A DNA stretch of 5,989 bases, taken from Candidatus Brocadiaceae bacterium. GTDB taxonomy: Bacteria > Planctomycetota > Brocadiia > SM23-32. The stretch spans positions 1 through 5,989 of the forward strand of contig PUNP01000244.1 in the NCBI GenBank assembly GCA_003551785.1, read 5' to 3'. Below the pieces are notes generated by a model. It saw only the letters and a program-made list of their open reading frames with translations. It searched no databases and was not told where the DNA came from. Positions 1 through 4,947 of the stretch are shown here, piece by piece (positions within the stretch are counted from its first letter, which is position 1; every line of letters starts with the position of its first letter). The translations under genes were made by a program, and so were the position numbers.

Positions 1-111
1 AAAATTGATAGTGTCCAGCTCGTTTCCGAGGAACATACCAAAATTGAACCTACAGAGGAAGCTCTTTCTGAACTGATGCTGGAACTGGTGAATGAGCATA
101 CCATAGAATAG
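1..111 (+). CDS. C-terminal end of probable electron transfer flavoprotein beta subunit (partial)
   Basis: An open frame enters from the left edge and ends at TAG 109-111, giving 36 residues that begin KIDSVQLVSEEH and end LVNEHTIE. The last half is rich in Glu and Leu and reads like an amphipathic helix (EEALSELMLELVNEH). No catalytic motif is visible in so short a piece. The call rests mainly on position: a complete etfA follows on the same strand, and etfB is normally directly upstream of etfA. ETF beta subunits often end in a charged helix that packs against the alpha subunit, which fits. It could instead be the tail of an unrelated protein. The gap of 91 bases to etfA is larger than is usual for an etfBA pair. 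The start and most of the gene lie outside the window. Confidence 0.5.
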   Translation, partial: KIDSVQLVSEEHTKIEPTEEALSELMLELVNEHTIE

Positions 112-158
112 CATAACATTTTCTTCACTTGAATTCTCTCCACTGGAATGAGCAAGGG

Positions 159-180
159 AATAATTCTGATATAAATTATT
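159..180. repeat. AT-rich inverted repeat in the gap upstream of etfA
   Basis: AATAATT (159-165) and AATTATT (174-180) are perfect 7-base inverted arms around an 8-base spacer, centred about 34 bases before the etfA start. The spacer and right arm contain TATAAA (170-175), which could serve as a -10 element, but I find no well-spaced -35 partner: TTGAAT at 129-134 is too far and TGGAAT at 144-149 leaves 20 bases. This could be an operator overlapping a weak promoter or simply chance symmetry in AT-rich DNA. It is not a terminator, as the stem has no GC pairs. Confidence 0.25.
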
Positions 181-202
181 AAAAGTCTGGAAACGTTAAG
201 AT

Positions 203-1231
203 ATGAATGATAACAAAAAAAATATTTGGGTTTTTGCAGAGGTTGAAGACGGTAAAATTGCTGAAGTCAGCCTTGAGCTGTTAAGTAAAGCCGGGGAATT
301 AGCAAAAAAATACGATTCAGCAGGGATTGGAGCGTGCATTTTAGGCTCGGACATAGAGGGTTACACAGAAGAACTTTTTGCATACGGGTGTGAGAATGTC
401 TATATGGTCGATGATCCGAATTTGAAGGATTATCGCACTCTTCCCTATACAGAAGCTTTAACTCAGGTAATGAGAGATAACGCCCCTGAAATTATGCTTT
501 TTGGTGCTACTGTTATCGGACGTGACCTGGCCCCGAGAGTGGCATCCAGGCTGCAAGTCGGTCTGACTGCTGATTGCACCGACCTGCAAATAGGACCGCA
601 TAAAGATAATGCCAAAGATGTGACCTATGATAAAGTCCTTTATCAGATAAGGCCGGCTTTTGGCGGTAATATTATCGCAACAATCGTGAGCCCTGAAACC
701 CGACCCCAAATGGCAACAGTCAGGCCGGGAGTGATGCATAAATCGGAACCCGATTATGCGTTAAAAGGTGAATTACATGAGGTTGAAGCAGAGTTTTCTT
801 CCGAGGCCCACGCACTCGAAATTATTGAAAGACATACGGCCCGGCATAAAGTCGATCTCTCCGGTGCAGGCGTTATTGTAGCTGGCGGTGCAGGGGTGGG
901 AACGAAAGAAAATTTCCAGTTGCTGGAGAAACTGGCCGAGGTTCTTGGTGCTGAACTCGGTGCTTCAAGGGCCGCCGTCGATGGCGGGCTGATAGATAAA
1001 CCGCACCAGGTCGGCCAGACAGGAACCACCGTACGCCCCAAACTTTACATCGCCTGTGGTATCAGTGGTGCTATTCAGCATAAAGTAGGGATGCAGGATT
1101 CCGGCAAAATTATTGCTATTAATACCGACCCGGATGCTCCGATTTTTGATGTAGCTCATTATGGAATCGTAGGAGATTTGAACCAGGTTGTACCCAAACT
1201 CATTGACGCTTACAAAAATAACACCAGGTAA
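203..1231 (+). CDS. etfA: Electron transfer flavoprotein alpha subunit (EtfA/FixB family)
   Basis: This 342-residue protein has the usual length and two-part layout of ETF alpha. Residues about 7-200 form the N-terminal alpha/beta domain (IWVFAEVEDG at the start, then FGATVIGRDLAPRVASRL and GLTADCTDL). Residues about 220-338 form the FAD-binding domain. Family signatures there are GASRAAVDGG (253-262, with the flavin-contacting Arg256), VGQTGTTV (270-277), GISGAIQH (286-293) and NTDPDAPIF (307-315), followed by YGIVGDLNQVVP. With EtfB it forms the soluble heterodimer that accepts electrons from acyl-CoA dehydrogenases and passes them to a membrane quinone reductase, or takes part in flavin-based bifurcation. 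Which role applies cannot be decided without EtfB. The ATG at 203 has only a weak ribosome site (TGGAAA or TAAG nearby), but the first residues match the family start. The acyl-CoA dehydrogenase that follows is the likely redox partner. The family call is very secure. Confidence 0.97.
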   Translation: MNDNKKNIWVFAEVEDGKIAEVSLELLSKAGELAKKYDSAGIGACILGSDIEGYTEELFAYGCENVYMVDDPNLKDYRTLPYTEALTQVMRDNAPEIMLFGATVIGRDLAPRVASRLQVGLTADCTDLQIGPHKDNAKDVTYDKVLYQIRPAFGGNIIATIVSPETRPQMATVRPGVMHKSEPDYALKGELHEVEAEFSSEAHALEIIERHTARHKVDLSGAGVIVAGGAGVGTKENFQLLEKLAEVLGAELGASRAAVDGGLIDKPHQVGQTGTTVRPKLYIACGISGAIQHKVGMQDSGKIIAINTDPDAPIFDVAHYGIVGDLNQVVPKLIDAYKNNTR

Positions 1232-1235
1232 GGAG
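1230..1235 (+). promoter_or_regulatory. Strong Shine-Dalgarno AAGGAG that fixes the acyl-CoA dehydrogenase start
   Basis: AAGGAG overlaps the etfA stop codon (TAA 1229-1231) and sits 8 bases before GTG 1244. The in-frame GTG at 1235 overlaps the last base of this site and so cannot be the start it serves. This selects GTG 1244 and is the only near-consensus ribosome site in the window. Confidence 0.85.
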
Positions 1236-1243
1236 TGATTACC

Positions 1244-2977
1244 GTGCCAAATTACTTTACAGACAATGAAGACATTATAGATTTCTTCGATAATATGAGT
1301 ATCGAAGAGTTAGTAAAATTGCAAGAAACGGAGTTTGAAGATGCTCAGGTTTATGATTTTGCTCCTGAGAATTATAAAGATGCTGTTGACGCATATAGAC
1401 ATATTCTGGAACTCCTGGGGGATATTTCTGCCAATTTCATCGAGCCAAGATCCGAACAGGTTGATCTGGATGGAGCTCAACTCGTCGATGGTACTGTGCA
1501 TTATGCCGAGGGAACGCGTGAAGCGCTTGATCAACTTTCCAAAGCCGACTTGATGGGCTTCACTCTGCCCCGTAAATACGGCGGTCTGAACCTGCCTGTG
1601 TTGCTTTATACCAAGGCTATCGAGATGGTTAGCCGCGCTGATGCCAGCCTGATGAATATATTCGGTCTGCAGGATATTGCAGAAACGATTAATGAATTCG
1701 CCGATGAAGAACTGAAACAGCATTATCTGCCTAAATTTGCTTCCGGTGAAGTTACAGGTGCCATGGTACTGACCGAACCCGACGCCGGCACTGATCTCAC
1801 TAACGTCCAACTCAGGGCTTCGCTGGATGAAGACGGCGAAACATGGCGCCTGAACGGAGTAAAACGTTTCATTACCAATGGATGCGCTGAAGTGCTGCTT
1901 GTGCTTGCCAGGAGCGAAAAAAATGTCTCCGGGGCCAGAGGCCTTTCACTTTTCGTGTGCGAAGGGGATGATACCGTTATGGTACGGCGCATAGAGGATA
2001 AGATGGGAATACACGGCTCACCAACCTGCGAACTGCAATTTAACAACACACCCGCAAAATTGGTTGGGAAACGAAAAAGAGGCCTGTCCAAGTACGTTAT
2101 GTCACTTATGAACGGGGCGAGGCTGGGTATAGCGGCGCAGGGGCTCGGTATAGCTCAGGCCGCGCTAAGTGAAGCACTCGAGTATGCCGCCGGCCGCGTC
2201 CAGTTCGGTGAACCAATCCGTAACTTCCCTGCCGTCCGGCAATTGCTCGGCGATATGCACATGAAAGTTGAAACGGCACGCCTGCTCTCGTATGAAACTT
2301 CCATTGCCGTTGATATGTATAAAAACATCGAAAGACTCAAGGAAGAAAAGAAACTGGATAAAGTACCGGGTGCGCAAGAGATAGCTGATAATGCAAGGTA
2401 TTACCGCAAGTTAGCTAACGCGCTCACCCCGTTAGTGAAATATTACGCTACGGAAATATGTAATGAAGTCTGTTATGATTCCATGCAGGTACTTGCCGGA
2501 AGCGGATACATGCGCGATTATCCGGTCGAACGCATGTACCGTGACGCGCGGATAACCACTATCTACGAGGGAACGACACAGATTCAATATAATGCGGCAT
2601 TGGGCAGTATTACTAACGGGTTCCTGGAAAGCCGGTTCCAGGATTTGCATGATGAACTTAAACAATGGGATGATGTGCCCGATAAAATGCTTGATGCACT
2701 CTCCGATGCACGAAAGATGTTGCAGGAAGCTGTCGAATTCGTCAATGAAAAAGATGATGATTTCAAACTACTGCATGCCGGAAGACTGTCGGAATGCGCT
2801 GTAACAATCTATAACGGGTATTTGTTGATAAAACCCGCCAGGAGAAATAAACATAAAATGCGCCTGGCGGAAAATTTCTTCGGCGACCACTTACCTGTCG
2901 TCGAATACAGGAGAAATCAAATCCTGAGGGAAGACCGGACTTATCTGGATGCAATGGATGAACTTTTGAATTATTAA
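1244..2977 (+). CDS. Long acyl-CoA dehydrogenase with C-terminal extension
   Basis: This flavoenzyme of 577 residues, counted from GTG 1244, should form or reduce the alpha-beta double bond of an acyl-CoA with FAD, exchanging electrons with ETF. Domains in order are an N-terminal leader and helical domain (to about 170, with GFTLPRKYGGL and ADASLMNIFGLQDIAETI), a middle beta domain opening with TEPDAGTD (177-184) and RFITNG, and a C-terminal helical domain (GARLGIAAQGLGIAQAAL, GRVQFGEPI, QVLAGSGYMRDYPVERMYRDARITTIYEGTTQIQ). Glu442 in YEGT is at the catalytic-base position of MCAD, SCAD and VLCAD. Ordinary family members have about 380 residues. This one adds a Lys/Glu-rich insertion (about 360-390) and roughly 120 residues after about 460, as in VLCAD-like and other long bacterial forms. 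Chain length and physiological direction cannot be read from sequence. It lies 12 bases after etfA, which suggests a functional unit. Family membership is secure; substrate is unknown. Confidence 0.95.
   Translation: MPNYFTDNEDIIDFFDNMSIEELVKLQETEFEDAQVYDFAPENYKDAVDAYRHILELLGDISANFIEPRSEQVDLDGAQLVDGTVHYAEGTREALDQLSKADLMGFTLPRKYGGLNLPVLLYTKAIEMVSRADASLMNIFGLQDIAETINEFADEELKQHYLPKFASGEVTGAMVLTEPDAGTDLTNVQLRASLDEDGETWRLNGVKRFITNGCAEVLLVLARSEKNVSGARGLSLFVCEGDDTVMVRRIEDKMGIHGSPTCELQFNNTPAKLVGKRKRGLSKYVMSLMNGARLGIAAQGLGIAQAALSEALEYAAGRVQFGEPIRNFPAVRQLLGDMHMKVETARLLSYETSIAVDMYKNIERLKEEKKLDKVPGAQEIADNARYYRKLANALTPLVKYYATEICNEVCYDSMQVLAGSGYMRDYPVERMYRDARITTIYEGTTQIQYNAALGSITNGFLESRFQDLHDELKQWDDVPDKMLDALSDARKMLQEAVEFVNEKDDDFKLLHAGRLSECAVTIYNGYLLIKPARRNKHKMRLAENFFGDHLPVVEYRRNQILREDRTYLDAMDELLNY
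2622..2643. repeat. Perfect 8-base inverted repeat inside the acyl-CoA dehydrogenase gene
   Basis: TCCTGGAA (2622-2629) and TTCCAGGA (2636-2643) are perfect inverted arms around a 6-base loop. The site lies in codons at the junction between the catalytic core and the C-terminal extension. It could fold in mRNA. No T-run follows, so it is not a terminator. It may be a by-product of the encoded residues. Confidence 0.5.
2835..2870. repeat. GC-rich inverted repeat near the 3' end of the acyl-CoA dehydrogenase gene
   Basis: CCGCCAGG (2835-2842) and CCTGGCGG (2863-2870) are perfect 8-base inverted arms with seven GC pairs, separated by a 20-base, A-rich spacer. The element lies within the coding sequence for the C-terminal extension. 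It could form a stable mRNA stem or be a two-fold protein site. It is followed by AAAATTTCTT rather than a T-run, so termination is unlikely. Confidence 0.5.
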
Positions 2978-2981
2978 TTCC

Positions 2982-4487
2982 ATGACTGAACTTTGTGTAT
3001 CAATAACCGAAGTTGACGGACGGGATGCTGTTGATGCCATCCATGCGCTCCCCCCGGAAGTCGGCTTATGCGAAGTAAGGTTGGACTGCCTGCAAGGCGA
3101 TTTCAGTGCAATACAAAGTAGCGTCGATTGTATATGCCGTTCATCCTCACGTCCTATAATTGCCACGAACCGTCCAAAATCTGAAGGCGGACACTGGCAA
3201 TACGGCGAATCTCAGCGCATTGAACTGCTCCTCAGGGCCGCTTCACTCGGAGCGCAATATATTGATGTGGAACTTACATCCTGTGACCGTTTCCCGTTCA
3301 GTGCAATTCAATCACAGATCATCGTCTCCCATCATGATTTTGAAAATACCCCGCCTTTAGGCGAATTAAATGGCATATATGATGCCTGCCTTGAAAAAGG
3401 TGCCGACATTGTTAAAATAGCGTGCATGGCCAACGATGCCGCGGATTCGGCAAGGATGCTGGAATTTCTGCGTTTACACGCTAAAAAAGACACCGGTGTT
3501 ATTGCGTTATGTATGGGCGAAGAGGGCATACCAACCCGCGTTCTGGCGCCTAAATTCGGGGCGTTTTTGAGTTTTGCCTCTCAGAGCAATGAGATGCAGA
3601 GCGCCGAAGGGCAGCTCACATGGGATCAGATGCTGAACTTGTATCATTTCAATCAAATAAATGAATACACAGACGTCTACGGAGTCGCCGCTAATCCGGT
3701 TTCTCATAGCATGAGTCCGGCAATTCATAATGCTGCGTTTTCTGAAACTAAGCTCAATGCGGTATATTTACCTTTTAAAGTGCATAATCCGGCATCTTTT
3801 ATCAATACTTTCGTCCCACTTGGGCTAAACGGCCTAAGTGTAACCATTCCACACAAAGAGGCGATGCTTCCTCTTATGGATGAACTTGACCATCTCACCC
3901 GAAAAGTCGGGGCGTTGAACACTGTAAACATCGTTGACGGTAAATTGTTCGGTTTCAACACCGATGTGTCGGCTGCGCTGAGTGTACTGCGAAGTGCCGT
4001 AGAAAAAGGGGCAAAAAAAAATCTGGAAAGCAGCTCGGTGCTTATAGTCGGTGCCGGCGGCGCAGGCAAGGCTTTAGCATACGGTCTGGCAGGCTCAGTC
4101 GGTAAACTGATGATCGCCAATCGAACCCTTGAGCGCGCTGAGAAACTCGCTGCCGCCACAGGGGCATCAGCCTGTGCTATGGACAGCCTTACTGAATACA
4201 CCCCGGATATTATCATAAATACAACTTCAGTGGGGATGCATCCCAATACCGAGGCCATGCCTGTACCGGAAATAATGCTGCAAAAGCAGCCACTGGTATT
4301 TGATGCCATTTATAATCCGCTTGAGACAAAATTGCTGCGTAAATCGAAAGATGCCGGGTGTATTACCGCCTCCGGTTTCGCCTGGTTTGCGAACCAGGCA
4401 GTGAAGCAGTTTGAAATTTGGACAAAAAAAAAGGCACCTCGCAAAGTTATGGCCCGCGTTGTAAAAAAACGCCTCTCCGCTTTTTAG
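2982..4487 (+). CDS. aroDE: Bifunctional 3-dehydroquinate dehydratase (type I) / shikimate dehydrogenase fusion
   Basis: One 501-residue polypeptide joins two consecutive shikimate-pathway enzymes: dehydration of 3-dehydroquinate to 3-dehydroshikimate, then NADPH reduction to shikimate. Residues about 1-225 are a type I dehydratase: ExR motif (Glu31, Arg33), DVEL (Glu97), HHDFE with catalytic His118, Schiff-base Lys145 in DIVKIA, and the substrate loop SAEGQLT (207-213, usually SAPGQ). Residues about 230-501 are the dehydrogenase: SHSMSP (241-246) for shikimate, catalytic Lys292 in IPHKE, Asn313 in GALNTV, Asp328 in FNTD, the nucleotide loop GAGGAG (357-362), NRT for NADP preference, and Gln472. 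The usual C-terminal ML..Q motif reads WFANQ here. The C-terminus carries a Lys/Arg-rich tail. The fusion is in one continuous frame. The same domain order is known in plants and Chlamydia. ATG 2982 is 4 bases after the previous stop with no clear ribosome site, so translation is probably coupled. Confidence 0.95.
   Translation: MTELCVSITEVDGRDAVDAIHALPPEVGLCEVRLDCLQGDFSAIQSSVDCICRSSSRPIIATNRPKSEGGHWQYGESQRIELLLRAASLGAQYIDVELTSCDRFPFSAIQSQIIVSHHDFENTPPLGELNGIYDACLEKGADIVKIACMANDAADSARMLEFLRLHAKKDTGVIALCMGEEGIPTRVLAPKFGAFLSFASQSNEMQSAEGQLTWDQMLNLYHFNQINEYTDVYGVAANPVSHSMSPAIHNAAFSETKLNAVYLPFKVHNPASFINTFVPLGLNGLSVTIPHKEAMLPLMDELDHLTRKVGALNTVNIVDGKLFGFNTDVSAALSVLRSAVEKGAKKNLESSSVLIVGAGGAGKALAYGLAGSVGKLMIANRTLERAEKLAAATGASACAMDSLTEYTPDIIINTTSVGMHPNTEAMPVPEIMLQKQPLVFDAIYNPLETKLLRKSKDAGCITASGFAWFANQAVKQFEIWTKKKAPRKVMARVVKKRLSAF
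4013..4021 (+). other. A9 homopolymer within aroDE
   Basis: Nine consecutive A residues lie in the codons for Ala-Lys-Lys-Asn just before the nucleotide-binding loop. Runs of this length are known sites of polymerase slippage and sequencing error. The frame is intact on both sides, so the assembled sequence reads normally here. Confidence 0.6.
4380..4399. repeat. Perfect 8-base stem with tetraloop near the 3' end of aroDE
   Basis: GCCTGGTT (4380-4387) and AACCAGGC (4392-4399) pair perfectly across a TGCG loop. The site encodes the Ala-Trp-Phe-Ala-Asn-Gln segment that includes the conserved Gln472. The stem is compact and fairly GC-rich, but the following bases (AGTGAAGCAG) hold no T-run, so this is not an intrinsic terminator. 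It could slow translation or protect the mRNA, or it may only reflect the codons used. Confidence 0.55.
4424..4432 (+). other. A9 homopolymer with A-AAA-AAG slippery context near the aroDE stop
   Basis: Nine A residues followed by G are read as ACA AAA AAA AAG (Thr-Lys-Lys-Lys), the heptamer type used for -1 slippage in dnaX-like genes. A -1 shift would continue to a stop ending at 4624, giving about 64 foreign residues that overlap archease out of frame. A +1 shift stops almost at once. Neither product is recognisable, so programmed use is unlikely. A further A7 lies at 4463-4469. Confidence 0.45.
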
Positions 4488-4512
4488 AAAAAAGCTTGGC
4501 AAAAACTATCCT

Positions 4513-4947
4513 ATGGATACAGAGAATCAAAAGTGGAATGAGATTGAACATGACGCTGATATCGGATTATATGCCTCCGGCAGCGATTTGTGCGAGCTTT
4601 TCCGCAATGCCGCCGAGGGACTAATCAATCTTATAACCAATCCATGCACTACAGCCCGCTCCGAACAACGTTCAGTTGAAGTCAATCAAAATGACGCCGA
4701 TCACGAAATGTTGCTTGTCGAATGGCTTGAAGAGATATTATGGCTGTGGGAGGTTGAGCTTTTCGTTCCCTCAGCTGTTGTTGATTTTAATTGGGAAAAT
4801 GAAAAAATATGTGCTACAATATTAGGGGAACGTTACAATGTTGGAAAACACGAATCAAGACATTCCATCAAAGCTGTAACGTGGCACGATCTGGAAATCA
4901 AACATGAACAAGGTAAATTTAACGTTACTTTAATTCTGGATGTGTGA
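4513..4947 (+). CDS. Archease, RtcB activator
   Basis: This 144-residue protein matches the archease family over its whole length. The N-terminus has the family motif around His13 and Asp16 (IEHDADIGLYASG), followed by the helix DLCELFRNAAEGLINLI. The middle helix reads LLVEWLEEILWLWE. The C-terminus has IKAVTWHDLEIK and finishes at the characteristic LILDV. The acidic residues of the first motif and the terminal Asp are the metal-binding type residues described for archease. Archease speeds RtcB guanylylation and permits multiple turnover. It is a small cytosolic protein with no signal peptide or membrane segment. It begins 25 bases after aroDE at ATG 4513, with only weak purine-rich sequence upstream, and its stop overlaps the rtcB start (TGATG), so the two are translationally coupled. 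The neighbouring rtcB makes the call strong. Confidence 0.95.
   Translation: MDTENQKWNEIEHDADIGLYASGSDLCELFRNAAEGLINLITNPCTTARSEQRSVEVNQNDADHEMLLVEWLEEILWLWEVELFVPSAVVDFNWENEKICATILGERYNVGKHESRHSIKAVTWHDLEIKHEQGKFNVTLILDV

Noticed and set aside
129..175. A sigma-70 promoter from TTGAAT (129-134) to TATAAA (170-175).
   Set aside because: The spacing is 35 bases, far from the required 16-18, and no better pair was found.
1235..1243. GTG at 1235 as the acyl-CoA dehydrogenase start.
   Set aside because: It overlaps the AAGGAG ribosome site, whereas GTG 1244 is 8 bases downstream of it.
1310..1810. A minus-strand open frame (166 codons) opposite the acyl-CoA dehydrogenase gene.
   Set aside because: It mirrors a strongly conserved coding region and has no recognisable motif, so it is a shadow frame.
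3725..4309. A long minus-strand open frame (194 codons) opposite aroDE.
   Set aside because: It is antisense to conserved shikimate dehydrogenase codons and its translation is low-complexity, Ser/Ala-rich, with no recognisable domain.
4479..4495. GCTTTTT/AAAAAGC hairpin at the aroDE stop as a terminator.
   Set aside because: The stem has only two GC pairs, the loop is 3 bases, and no T-run follows, so it would be too weak to terminate.
4418..4624. A frameshifted product joining AroE to archease through the A9 run.
   Set aside because: The -1 frame ends inside archease in the wrong frame and the +1 frame stops within about 35 bases, so no AroE-archease fusion can arise.
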